Part shown: one piece after another, positions 1-8,581 of the stretch | Numbering within the stretch: the stretch's first letter is position 1 | Layout: every line of letters starts with the position of its first letter | Source of the DNA: an archaeon | GTDB lineage: Archaea > Nanobdellota > Nanobdellia > Woesearchaeales > WJKL01 | NCBI GenBank assembly: GCA_020056025.1 | Contig: JAGVIO010000134.1 | Coordinates: 1-17,099 of the forward strand | Length of the DNA: 17,099 nt | Reading direction: 5' to 3' | The notes under the pieces: generated by a model | What the model saw: the letters and a program-made list of their open reading frames with translations, nothing else | Databases searched by the model: none | Told to the model about the DNA's origin: nothing | Program-made: the position numbers and the translations under genes

Positions 1-3000
1 GGAGATGCTGCTAAAAAAGCAGCATTGGCTGACAGGACTAAGTCTAATATCAGGGAATCTGAAGTGCAAACAAGGTCAATTCTTCTAGATGCTTACCAAA
101 AAAGCGATAGAAATTCTGTTCTTGCTTTAGATTCATTAGACGCGCTTACTGATTCTGCAAAAAACATTGCATTGGATGCAATCGAGAAAAGAAAAGAAGT
201 AGGCGTGCTGCTAGATCTTATTCCTTTCTATAGCAGAACTCGTGAAAGCGAAAACAAAGGTGTATTGGAAGAACTTGACAAACGTTCTAGCATGATTGCT
301 GAGCTTAAGAACCAAAAAGGAGGTACTATCAGTGAAAAGGTTTCAAATGATCCTAAATATAGGCAACTTACTGATTCTTCTGGCTCTTTGATTTCAAAAG
401 ATAGTTATGCAACTCAAATTGAAACAAACAATAAAGTGAGTTTTGGTGAGTCTCTTGTGACAAAGCAAGGCGCTCTTGAAGTTGGGAAAATTAGTGTTGC
501 TGGATTTATATCTGGCTGCGCAGGTCCTTTTGCGCCTGTTGTATTTCCTACTATCTACCAAGGAGAAACTCTTTTAGAGAATTATGTAACAACAGGCAGT
601 TTTGGCAAGCCTTCTGAACAAATGGTAGAATATTACACTAAGCCTCAGGAAGAAAGGATATTAGGGGGTTTGGGCGGTTTAGAGACTGCTGGAGTTGCAA
701 CTACTTTGTCGCTTATTGAAGTCGGAAAAAACTATGCCATGTTCGGTGTTCTTGATAAAGCCGGACAATTTTCAAAGATAGCAAACATTGGCAAGACTGG
801 CGGACTTTTGGTTGAATCTACTGCACTTACCGGATTCCAGGTTGGAGAGGCAGTAGTCGCTAATGTCGCTGAAGAGAAAGTATTAGGCCATTCTGAAGCA
901 TTAGAATCTCTTAATCTTGGCGAAGTATTTATACAAAATCTTGCTTTTATAACCTCCCTTAAAGGTGCACATATACCTGGTGCAAAAAAAATACAGGAAA
1001 AATCTAGCGCTATTATTTCTGAAGCAATAGGATATAAACCTTCTACTTTACCGACTGTTGAACCCAAGGGCGAGTTAAATGAATACAGAGCAAGATTGGG
1101 TGAAGCAGAGCAATCAAGACAGGATTCGCTAACCAGGCTGGATTTTGTTACTCGTGAAACCAATATTGGCCGAGAGGATTTGATGTTATTGGCAAAACCT
1201 CAGCTCAAGCCTGAAGATATTAAAAGTTTAGAGCAACGTGGATTAACAGGAACAAAATTGAATGAGGTAGTTTCTGCCTTGGAGAATGTTGGGCAGAGGC
1301 AAGCAGATGTAAACCTTCAAAAGGCGAATATAGGCTACATTGAAGCTTCAAAATATCTTGATGCATTAAGCAAGCCTGTTGAAGTAGTAACTGAAACTAT
1401 TGTACCTCCTGTTGAAAAATTTACTACTGGTGTTGCAGATGTTTTCAATAGGGCAATTGATCCTTTACGCAGATTTTTTGAAACTAAACCTGCTGCAACA
1501 ACAGAAATTCCTCAAAAACCCATTGAAATGCAGCCTGTTAAAGAAGCGCCTGCTGAAGAGCCATTAAAAAAAATAAACGAGAATATTGATATTTTGACTG
1601 CACAACGCGACTTTGAAATTGCAAAACAAGATCTTTGGAGACAGTATCCTGCTCTCCCAGTTGATACTATTAGGCTAATAATTGATAAGAATATTAAATC
1701 ACTTAATGAAGAAATTGCAAATGCAAAGCTTCAACAAGCCGCAGCAATAAAAGACAATTCTTTGATTAAGCAGAGAGCTGTTGAGTATTTTTCTGCAAGG
1801 AATGATAATCTTGAATTGCAAAAGCAATCATTGCAGTTTTTGCCTGACAGCAAACAAAAAGAAACAGAGCTTGCAAGAGTGAATTATGATATCAAGCAAA
1901 ATGATGCTTTATCTGTGCAGGCAAAAGCTAGCGGGGAGCTTGAAACATTGAATAAAGATTTATCTTCATTAAGCTCTAAAAAACAGGCTCTTGAAACAGC
2001 TAGAACTGAGGCTTTAGCAAAAGAAGCTTTGCCTGTTCCAGAAGAATCAACATCTGCAAAAGAGACATTAAGCAAAATAGAACCTCAATCGAATGAAATA
2101 TCAAGCAAGATAAAGGATATTGTAACTAAAATGGAAAAAGCACAAGAACCAGTTGTTTTGGCAGAAGCAGAAGCAAGAGCCGCTAAATCCAAATATCTTG
2201 AAGTTGTAGAAAGAAATAATCCTGAAATAAGTGAACAGGTAAAAACTCAATTAAGTTTTGAAAAAGAGTCGATAGATGGACAGGATTTGATTAAACAATC
2301 TGAACAGACAATAATTGAGCTTAATTCTAGGAAAGAGCAATTAAGCAAGCAGACAGCTGCACAGGAGGGGGTTGCTTCTCAAATAAAAAATCAGATTGAA
2401 ACAATTGACAAAAATATTGAAGCATTGAAAACTTCCTCAAGCAGCCTAGGGGATCAGTTATCTAAAAAGCCTGCTTCTATGACTGAATCACAGGCTGTTG
2501 AATTCTATAAGAATGTGATTGAGCTTTCAAAACCATTGTCTGAAAATATTCGTGTTGCAGGAGAGATAATTATTCCAACTGAAATGCCAGCTGCTCCTGC
2601 AAAACTTACTGAAGAAGTTACGCCACCTACAGAAGCGCCGAAGCCTGCTCCAAAGCCTGCAGAAACTCCAGCACCTGCTGCTCCTGAAATAACCAAGCCT
2701 TTGCTAGATAATTTCCAAAAGCTAGATGTTTTGAAAGATACTGCAGGAATCAGTTGGCAGGACCTGGAGACATTGAAGTCCAGGGTTGCGCAAAGGATTT
2801 CAGAGCGAAGAGGAGTATTTGCATCAGAAGCTGATAAGCCTAGGTTATGGGAGCAATTCAAAAAGGATTTTGGAGTTACAGAAAACACATATGCAGGCAA
2901 GGATCCGCAGAAGGTTGACTGGGATCTTGCAGAGAAGATAATTGCAGATGCGCAGGCAAAAGCCCCCTCCCAATCCGATCTTGAAGAAAGGGTTGGTGAC

Positions 3001-4788
3001 AGGCCTATCGCCGATGAGCTTAATGCAAGAGAGCCATTTGAAATGCAGGTTGAGGAGGGAAAGAGCATACTGGCTAAAGTTAAAAGCCAATTGTCCAGCG
3101 ATGATATTAAAGAATTGTCAGATATAGTTAACAAAGATAGCTATGGAGCAATGAAATTGCCTGTGTTTGAAAATGCTATTGAAGGAAAACCTTGCACTTT
3201 ATACGAATTTTCTATCTCGAGGGAGGATATGAAAGATCTTAATTTCAGGCAAGGTTATGCAAGCGGAGATCTTGCTGTAAAAGTTCAGCAAGAGCGGCTG
3301 ATTAGATTTGCAGAGCAAAATAACCTTTACGCAACAACTTTACAGAAGACAGGCTATCTTGCTGTGCCTAGAGACATTGAGATTAATATGGAAAAGATAA
3401 GTGCGCTGAAGGGGGAGATAGAACTTGCATTCTCTGATGCGCTTGAAAGATCAATATCATTAAGAATTGGATTTGCAGATGTTGCTGAAGGCGAATCTAT
3501 GATGCAAGGAAGATTGCATACAAGGAGAAGCCTCATTTACAGCAGCGAGAAAAATGCTCTTGAAAAGTATGGAAGCAAAGTAACGGAGTGGTACAAAAAT
3601 CTTGGCCTTGAGGATAAAATATCTGCAAATGATATATTCAGGGGCTATGATCTTGTGATGAAATTCAAATTAAAAGGCCTAAGTGAACTGGAAGCAAATG
3701 CAAGAGCAAATCCTAATGATGCAGGCGCATTAAAAAAGTATGTCGATGAGCTAAAAAATTTAGCGCAGGCAGATATGCAAGATCATCTATTCAATTCATT
3801 GCCTGTTGTGAAAGCGTATATGTCTGATCCTGTGACTGGAATAAAAGAAGGTGATGTTGTGATAGAGACCGATGGAATCGGCGTAGGCCAGAAAAACAAA
3901 GATGATGTAGCCAGATTGACTCGGTTGATTGAGCAGGGAATAAGAACAGAGCCGCAATTTGCAGAAGGTTTAGGAAGCGCTGTTGATTCAAACATCATGA
4001 CTGTAAATGAAAAGATTAAGGAGGTATATTCTGCAGCTGTTAATAATATCCAGGTTGACCAGCCAACAATAGATAAATATAATGATATTGCAAAAAATGC
4101 AGGCTATGGAGAATTAAGAACTGTAGATGATGTAAAGAGTTTTCTTAAGTGGGAATTTGCGCAATATGGCAGGTTCAGAGGAGGAGACGAGACTTTCTTA
4201 ACTTTCAGGAAAGAAGTGGTTGATGCAACTCCAGGTATAATTGATTTGATGCAACGAACTGCTGCTAGCTTAGGGGAGAAAGGATATAGCCTGAGAATAG
4301 GAGATGGTGTTGTTGCAAGCGGCGAAGTATACAAAAATGCTGTTGAAAAGGCAGATCTTGCAAATGCAATCTCAAAAGAATTAGGCAATATCTTTGTTAA
4401 AATAAGCCAGACAGGCGAGGTGGACATATCTAAGCTTGAAATAACTAAGGTAAGCAAGGAAGGAGATCTGTTTATTATTGAAACTCCTTCAAAAATTATT
4501 GAAATAGCAGAAGATGGCAGAGGTACAAGCTATACTAAGAAATTTGATCCAGAACAAAAGAGCAAGATTAACAAAGCTTTGCTAAAGCAGGAGAACGGCG
4601 AGCTGTTAAATGAAAATGAGGCTCTATTGGCTACGGAAGGGACACTTATGAGAAGATCTTCAGACGCATTAAAAAATTCAGTTATTAAGCCATCAACAAA
4701 ATTTAAAGAATTAGAACCAATTAACGCAGTGAATATCAACCAAGCTGCAAAGGAAACATCTGGCAATATGCCAACCATTTGCCCTTAA
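1..4788 (+). CDS. Giant coiled-coil, probably exported protein (5' end missing)
   Basis: The reading frame is open from base 1, so the protein enters from the left edge and the TTG at 25 is probably not its start. At least 1595 residues are present (numbered from base 1). Residues about 159-320 hold glycine-rich hydrophobic stretches. A Pro-rich linker lies near 495-520, and long Lys/Glu/Gln-rich coiled coil runs from about 520 to 825. A Pro/Ala linker at about 860-900 is followed by a domain at about 925-987 shared with the 876-residue secreted protein at 12135-14765. The C-terminal part is globular and contains RFRGGDETF (GGDE at 1394-1397), reminiscent of a GGDEF signature but not convincing as a whole domain. 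No signal peptide can be seen because the N-terminus is absent; export is inferred from the shared domain and linker. The stop overlaps that of the convergent gene by 4 bases. I do not recognise a family for the whole protein. Confidence 0.9.
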   Translation, partial: GDAAKKAALADRTKSNIRESEVQTRSILLDAYQKSDRNSVLALDSLDALTDSAKNIALDAIEKRKEVGVLLDLIPFYSRTRESENKGVLEELDKRSSMIAELKNQKGGTISEKVSNDPKYRQLTDSSGSLISKDSYATQIETNNKVSFGESLVTKQGALEVGKISVAGFISGCAGPFAPVVFPTIYQGETLLENYVTTGSFGKPSEQMVEYYTKPQEERILGGLGGLETAGVATTLSLIEVGKNYAMFGVLDKAGQFSKIANIGKTGGLLVESTALTGFQVGEAVVANVAEEKVLGHSEALESLNLGEVFIQNLAFITSLKGAHIPGAKKIQEKSSAIISEAIGYKPSTLPTVEPKGELNEYRARLGEAEQSRQDSLTRLDFVTRETNIGREDLMLLAKPQLKPEDIKSLEQRGLTGTKLNEVVSALENVGQRQADVNLQKANIGYIEASKYLDALSKPVEVVTETIVPPVEKFTTGVADVFNRAIDPLRRFFETKPAATTEIPQKPIEMQPVKEAPAEEPLKKINENIDILTAQRDFEIAKQDLWRQYPALPVDTIRLIIDKNIKSLNEEIANAKLQQAAAIKDNSLIKQRAVEYFSARNDNLELQKQSLQFLPDSKQKETELARVNYDIKQNDALSVQAKASGELETLNKDLSSLSSKKQALETARTEALAKEALPVPEESTSAKETLSKIEPQSNEISSKIKDIVTKMEKAQEPVVLAEAEARAAKSKYLEVVERNNPEISEQVKTQLSFEKESIDGQDLIKQSEQTIIELNSRKEQLSKQTAAQEGVASQIKNQIETIDKNIEALKTSSSSLGDQLSKKPASMTESQAVEFYKNVIELSKPLSENIRVAGEIIIPTEMPAAPAKLTEEVTPPTEAPKPAPKPAETPAPAAPEITKPLLDNFQKLDVLKDTAGISWQDLETLKSRVAQRISERRGVFASEADKPRLWEQFKKDFGVTENTYAGKDPQKVDWDLAEKIIADAQAKAPSQSDLEERVGDRPIADELNAREPFEMQVEEGKSILAKVKSQLSSDDIKELSDIVNKDSYGAMKLPVFENAIEGKPCTLYEFSISREDMKDLNFRQGYASGDLAVKVQQERLIRFAEQNNLYATTLQKTGYLAVPRDIEINMEKISALKGEIELAFSDALERSISLRIGFADVAEGESMMQGRLHTRRSLIYSSEKNALEKYGSKVTEWYKNLGLEDKISANDIFRGYDLVMKFKLKGLSELEANARANPNDAGALKKYVDELKNLAQADMQDHLFNSLPVVKAYMSDPVTGIKEGDVVIETDGIGVGQKNKDDVARLTRLIEQGIRTEPQFAEGLGSAVDSNIMTVNEKIKEVYSAAVNNIQVDQPTIDKYNDIAKNAGYGELRTVDDVKSFLKWEFAQYGRFRGGDETFLTFRKEVVDATPGIIDLMQRTAASLGEKGYSLRIGDGVVASGEVYKNAVEKADLANAISKELGNIFVKISQTGEVDISKLEITKVSKEGDLFIIETPSKIIEIAEDGRGTSYTKKFDPEQKSKINKALLKQENGELLNENEALLATEGTLMRRSSDALKNSVIKPSTKFKELEPINAVNINQAAKETSGNMPTICP

Positions 4789-6014
4789 ATAAGCCTGAAT
4801 TTTTTACCATCTTTCTCTAATTCAAAATATTTTCTTGCCTGCCAGAATTGTTTATTGAGGCCTTTGAACCATGGCTCCCAAATGATGTCATACGGATCTC
4901 TTGCTTTTTTACCGGCAGTGCTTGCCCATCTCCTGAATTCATTGAATCTGGAATATTGGGCATATCTGCTGTAAATACCCGAAAGAATACTGCCTGCTAT
5001 CAAATTGCCCATCTTGTCTGCTTTGCCGCTTTTGCGGTTATATTCGCCAATTGCAGAAAGGAATGCATCTTCTATGCTGCTTGCGAGATCAGCTACATTC
5101 TTTCTTATGCCTGAGATTAGGCAGACAACCCCTGACTTTGAAAATCTTTTTGAAGCATTTTCTGATTCATAATGGTAGCATTTTTCATCAAATGATTTTC
5201 TGTGCGTCAGGTAAAGCAATGCATCCATTACTGTGCCATATGGCTGGAATTCATTTTTAATGCAATAGCTGAATATCTCTTTCTCAATCTTCAGCTGCGC
5301 TGCATCGAAACAAGGGTGCTTTAAAAAATTGGTGACTTCATTCATATTCCTTTCCTTGTCTTCTGCTGTTTTTACATTGTCAATAAGCTCGTCTGATTCT
5401 GCGCCTGTATTTTTTTCTGCCCTTATGAGCAGAAAGTCTTGAGGAAGCGACTGCCTTGCTTTTTCATATTTCTCTTTTAATCTTCTGAATGAAGGCACCC
5501 ATAGCACTTCGTATTTGCGTTTTTCTTTGAACATGTCTTCTTTTTTGATACGTTTGCGCTTATCCCCTTCAGAGTAAGCATACCTTGCATACCTGATTTC
5601 AATCGCAGCAAGCGCATTTTCAATTGATTCCAGGCTGTATTTTTCTGCTGATTCTGACAAGCTTTGCCTTATCCTTTCGCCAAGGTCAACCATACCCTCC
5701 TTTATCTCTCTTGAACTTTTTTCTTTCATCCACTTTTTTTTAGCATATTCGCCGAATCTGCCAAATTCCCATGAATCTGGTTTTGTTGCCCAGCAAATAG
5801 AATCGATAACTGCTCCATACGGGACAAACCCTTTTTCAAGGCAGAATCCTAAAGCTGCTTTTTCAATTCCTAACTGGATTTCATCAAGATAAGCTGGCTT
5901 TTGTGCTGGTTCATCGAGAAATGCAAAAGGGCTTGTATTAGCTATCACACCTTCTAATACTTCTTCTAACAAAAAATCATCCTCTACTTTTAATTCTAAG
6001 TTTTTGTTATTCAT
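4785..6014 (-). CDS. Novel-domain protein, two tandem copies (third gene of operon)
   Basis: A 409-residue protein without signal peptide or membrane segment, so probably cytoplasmic. It holds two copies of an unrecognised domain. Copy 1 spans about residues 43-184, with PYGAVID at 65-71 and W172-x-P174-x-F176. Copy 2 spans about 235-392, with PYGTVMDA at 258-265 and DPYDIIWEPWF at 373-383. Each copy opens with a helix of the form QL-x-IEK and contains a Lys/Arg-rich helical middle. An acidic segment, EDDFLLEEV, at 11-19 recurs in the paralogue at 7056-8303. This is the last gene of a three-gene operon. It starts 12 bases after the upstream stop, and an AAGGAAGG-type ribosome-binding site overlaps that stop. 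Its stop overlaps that of the giant convergent gene. The function is unknown; a helical, protein-binding role is only a guess. Confidence 0.9.
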   Translation of the reverse strand: MNNKNLELKVEDDFLLEEVLEGVIANTSPFAFLDEPAQKPAYLDEIQLGIEKAALGFCLEKGFVPYGAVIDSICWATKPDSWEFGRFGEYAKKKWMKEKSSREIKEGMVDLGERIRQSLSESAEKYSLESIENALAAIEIRYARYAYSEGDKRKRIKKEDMFKEKRKYEVLWVPSFRRLKEKYEKARQSLPQDFLLIRAEKNTGAESDELIDNVKTAEDKERNMNEVTNFLKHPCFDAAQLKIEKEIFSYCIKNEFQPYGTVMDALLYLTHRKSFDEKCYHYESENASKRFSKSGVVCLISGIRKNVADLASSIEDAFLSAIGEYNRKSGKADKMGNLIAGSILSGIYSRYAQYSRFNEFRRWASTAGKKARDPYDIIWEPWFKGLNKQFWQARKYFELEKDGKKFRLI

Positions 6015-6026
6015 GCTGTGCCTTCC

Positions 6027-7055
6027 TTAACCAATGAACTTGATGCCATACTCTTTCAATTTCTCGAATGATTCTGCGAATACAGGCTTCCAGGGAATCT
6101 CATAAGGATCCAGCTCAGTGTTGCTTGTGCACCCGAACCTGTCTTCATTGTACGAATAGCATCCTAAAGATTCATAGTTGCGCTTAATCTTATGCAAGCT
6201 GCCTGCAAGCAATTCCTTGTTTAAATTCTGCTTCAAGGCAAACTTTGGCAGCTGCTCCTGCAGCCTTGCGGCAAGGGATATTATTTTAGACTCAAACTGC
6301 TTCAGCTCATCGCTGCTGCTGCCTGACTCTATCTCATGCCATTCGTTATTTTCAAGTATAATGTCCTTGCGCTTTTCCTCCTGTGCGTGCTTGTACAGCC
6401 ACAGGTGCTCTGAATACTCGAAATTCCTGCTGAACAGACTTATTGATTCATGAATAGCATCAAGCACAATGCCATAGGTTATGCTGCCATTGCTTTTTGA
6501 CCCCGAATAGCCAAGCACAGCTGCCTCAACAGCATTCCTTAATTTTATCTCATGCGGCAGTGATTCGCGGTAGTCCCATCCTTTGTCCTTGTATTCTTTC
6601 AGCAGTGCGCTGAAGTCAGGGTTCCATGCAACAGTGTGCAATTTCCACTGCTCTGATTTTTCCGGAAGGCGCTTTGAGCCTATTGCTTTATATGTGCCTG
6701 CGAGGAAGAATGATATTTTCCTTATATTCTCAATTCTCATTTTCTTTGCAGCAAATTCCATATAGACTTTTGCAAGCGCATCAGCAAGACTGTGAATGTT
6801 TTTCTCTGCCTCTGCTGCAGCTGAACTGCTGCCCTGGCTGATCCTGAACTGCAGGAACAAGGGCTCTTCAGGCGAGAATTTCCTTATGGCTGCTGCAATC
6901 GCATCGACAACTATCCCATAGGATACAAGGCCTTTTGCTTTATTGCTGCCATAACCTTTAAAGCTCTGCAGGGTTTTATCCAGGCAAAAATCAACTATCG
7001 CGCTTTCTGCTGCTTTCATTATCCTGAGCTCAAGGCTTTCCTGTGCGGTTTCCAT
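6027..7055 (-). CDS. Novel-domain protein, two divergent copies (second gene of operon)
   Basis: A 342-residue soluble protein and the most divergent member of the four-gene family. Copy 1 has YGIVVDA at residues 46-52 and ends with WNPDF at 144-148. Copy 2 has YGIVLDA at 194-200 and DPYEIPWKPVF at 316-326. It lacks the acidic N-terminal segment and the long inter-domain linker of its neighbours. Copy 1 also carries an insertion of about 15 residues just before its YG motif. The ATG directly abuts the TGA of the upstream gene (TGAATG), and a GAGG lies about 9 bases before it, so the two genes are almost certainly co-translated. Composition differs somewhat from its siblings (more Ala and Ser). 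No enzymatic motif is visible and no known family is recognised. Confidence 0.88.
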   Translation of the reverse strand: METAQESLELRIMKAAESAIVDFCLDKTLQSFKGYGSNKAKGLVSYGIVVDAIAAAIRKFSPEEPLFLQFRISQGSSSAAAEAEKNIHSLADALAKVYMEFAAKKMRIENIRKISFFLAGTYKAIGSKRLPEKSEQWKLHTVAWNPDFSALLKEYKDKGWDYRESLPHEIKLRNAVEAAVLGYSGSKSNGSITYGIVLDAIHESISLFSRNFEYSEHLWLYKHAQEEKRKDIILENNEWHEIESGSSSDELKQFESKIISLAARLQEQLPKFALKQNLNKELLAGSLHKIKRNYESLGCYSYNEDRFGCTSNTELDPYEIPWKPVFAESFEKLKEYGIKFIG

Positions 7056-8303
7056 TCAGACCAGCCTCTTTCCTGGATTTTTTGAATATTCTGCAGAATA
7101 TTCATTGAAAAGCTTTTCAAACCAGGGAAACCATGGCAGCGCATAAGGATTCCTGTCTTTGTATTTCAATCCGGCTTTTTCTTCAGCAGCAATAGGCCTG
7201 TGCATCCTGAATGTGTTGTTTGCACAGAATGTAACATATCTTGCCCTGATCTCGTTCAAAATATTCTCAACTGCTCTGTTGCCAAGCCTGTCTTCAGTGT
7301 CGACAGAGCTGAACTCAGCCATTGCTCCAACCAATGCGTCTTCAATGTGCTTTGCAATCTTCTTCACATGCGATTTCAGCGCTTTGTAGCTTCTTAACTC
7401 GTATTTCTGCACTTCTTGCGGCGAAATGCTCAGCTTGTCTTTTTTGCGTTTGCTGAGTATAAAATCAAATGCGTCAATTATTGTTCCGAATGGGTGAAAT
7501 CCTTTTTCAATACAGTATGCTGAAACAGCTTTTTCTACCCTGTACTGCGCAATGTCATGGAGAGGATGCCTGTGGCGATTGGTCAGTTCATCCATTTTGC
7601 TGTCAAGAGAAATGCTTTCTGTGACAATTTCCCTGTAGCTGTCTTCTGCAAGAGGGTGGTTCCTGCCTTCTTTCTGCACAAGAGGCTTTAATTCCAGCTT
7701 TTCAAACTGCTCTTTGAGCTTCCTGAAAGCAGGCGACCAAAACAAGCCATATTCATTTTCTGCTTCCATGATATCTTTTCTTGTGACAGGACCCCATTTA
7801 TCTTTTGCTCCAAGCATGCAATGGTTCTTGTATCTTTCAATTATGCCTTCAATCACATTTTCACTTATCTCATAACTTTTTGCTGCGCTGGATATTGCTG
7901 AATCAATTATCGATGCAAGATTCTGCACATGCGACTGTATCTCTTCTTTTTCTCTGTTTCTGAGATTCCTTTTCTTGGAATAACTGTCCAGGTAAGGCGT
8001 ATCTTTTCTTTTCAGATAAGCAAATGCATCAAGAACAAGCCCGTAATTCAATCTTCCGTTTCTCTGGGAAAAATCCAAGATATTCTTTTCGATTCTTAAC
8101 TGCACTTCATTCATAAATCTAGGGGTTTCTATGCCATAATGCATGCCTGACCACTGCCTGTAATCAGATTCTTCCTTTTCTCCTTTTACGACTTCTTCAA
8201 GCAGCTCATCATCTTCTACAGGCACATGTTCGCAGCTTTTTGGGGTGTTGTTTTCCATATTCTCAGCTTTTGAATTACAATCTGCGTTTTCCAGGCATAT
8301 CAT
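7056..8303 (-). CDS. Novel-domain protein, two tandem copies (first gene of operon)
   Basis: A 415-residue soluble protein and the first gene of the operon that continues into 7055-4785. Copy 1 spans about residues 64-202 (YGLVLDA at 87-93; W189 to F193). Copy 2 spans about 247-402 (PFGTIIDA at 271-278; NPYALPWFPWF at 385-395). An acidic segment, EDDELLEEV, lies at 30-38, and a Lys/Glu-rich linker joins the copies. The start is uncertain. The stronger TATA box (8315-8322) predicts transcription from about 8292, which would exclude the ATG at 8303 and favour the internal ATG at 8258 (Met16). A weaker upstream box (8348-8355) would permit 8303. The gene is divergent from the AbrB-type regulator at 8426. 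No known family is recognised. Confidence 0.88.
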   Translation of the reverse strand: MICLENADCNSKAENMENNTPKSCEHVPVEDDELLEEVVKGEKEESDYRQWSGMHYGIETPRFMNEVQLRIEKNILDFSQRNGRLNYGLVLDAFAYLKRKDTPYLDSYSKKRNLRNREKEEIQSHVQNLASIIDSAISSAAKSYEISENVIEGIIERYKNHCMLGAKDKWGPVTRKDIMEAENEYGLFWSPAFRKLKEQFEKLELKPLVQKEGRNHPLAEDSYREIVTESISLDSKMDELTNRHRHPLHDIAQYRVEKAVSAYCIEKGFHPFGTIIDAFDFILSKRKKDKLSISPQEVQKYELRSYKALKSHVKKIAKHIEDALVGAMAEFSSVDTEDRLGNRAVENILNEIRARYVTFCANNTFRMHRPIAAEEKAGLKYKDRNPYALPWFPWFEKLFNEYSAEYSKNPGKRLV

Positions 8304-8314
8304 AGCTTCAAGGA

Positions 8315-8340
8315 TATATAAACCTTTCTCTTTTTACTAC
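8315..8340 (-). promoter_or_regulatory. Extended archaeal promoter for the three-gene operon
   Basis: Read on the minus strand, a purine-rich BRE-like AGAAAGG is followed by a TTTATATA box. Bases 8317-8340 match 11899-11922, the promoter of the fourth paralogue, at 21 of 24 positions. A second, weaker TATA-like TTTTATAA on the minus strand lies at 8348-8355. Confidence 0.75.
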
Positions 8341-8393
8341 GAGAAAGTTATAAAACAAAATAAAAACATTTATATAGCTGATAGTATTAAAAA

Positions 8394-8403
8394 AGTATAA
8401 ATT
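8394..8403 (+). promoter_or_regulatory. TATA-like box for the AbrB gene and secreted-protein operon
   Basis: AGTATAAATT is centred about 28 bases before the ATG at 8426, fitting a leaderless mRNA. A stronger TTTATATA at 8369-8376 is the alternative and would give a leader of about 27 bases. The surrounding TAGTATTA (8382-8389) also occurs before the RHH gene at 11961-11968. Confidence 0.55.
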
Positions 8404-8410
8404 AGAATAA

Positions 8411-8422
8411 ATTAGTACTAAT
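8411..8422. promoter_or_regulatory. Perfect 12-bp palindrome, candidate operator
   Basis: ATTAGTACTAAT is its own reverse complement and ends three bases before the ATG of the AbrB-type gene. AbrB-fold proteins bind as dimers and often autoregulate, so an autoregulatory site is plausible. The AT-rich setting makes chance palindromes fairly common. Confidence 0.35.
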
Positions 8423-8425
8423 AAT

Positions 8426-8581
8426 ATGGTAAAAGTAGTTGTCAACAACAGGCAGTTCAAGATAACCATTCCGAGAGAGCTTGCTCTGGAAAAAGGATGG
8501 AGCAAAAGAACAAGGCTGAAATTTGTTGAAGATGCTTCTGGAAATGTGATACTTAAAGAGGTGAAGCTGCATGAGAAATAG
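8426..8581 (+). CDS. AbrB/SpoVT-type DNA-binding protein (51 aa)
   Basis: A 51-residue protein starting MVKVVVNKRQFKITIPRE, with the hallmark swapped-hairpin N-terminus of the SpoVT/AbrB domain (RQFKITIPRELA) and the closing strand NVILKEV. These dimeric folds act as transition-state regulators or antitoxins. Here the next gene is a secreted protein rather than an evident toxin, so a transcriptional regulator, probably of its own operon, fits better. The start is fixed by the TATA spacing and by the complete domain beginning at Met1. The end overlaps the next gene by 11 bases, and a GAGGTGA ribosome-binding site for that gene lies inside this coding region. The gene is divergent from the novel-domain operon and could repress both directions, which is inference. 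Confidence 0.88.
   Translation: MVKVVVNNRQFKITIPRELALEKGWSKRTRLKFVEDASGNVILKEVKLHEK
8558..8564 (+). promoter_or_regulatory. Strong internal ribosome-binding site
   Basis: GAGGTGA sits six bases before the ATG at 8571, inside the AbrB-type coding region. It supports that start and translational coupling of the two genes. It matches the GGAGGUGA-type archaeal Shine-Dalgarno sequence. Confidence 0.8.

Noticed and set aside
2505..3134. Long antisense open frame within the giant gene
   Set aside because: It opposes a coherent coding frame, has no promoter or ribosome-binding site, and its Ala/Gly/Ser-rich translation is a reflection of the Pro/Ala linker codons.
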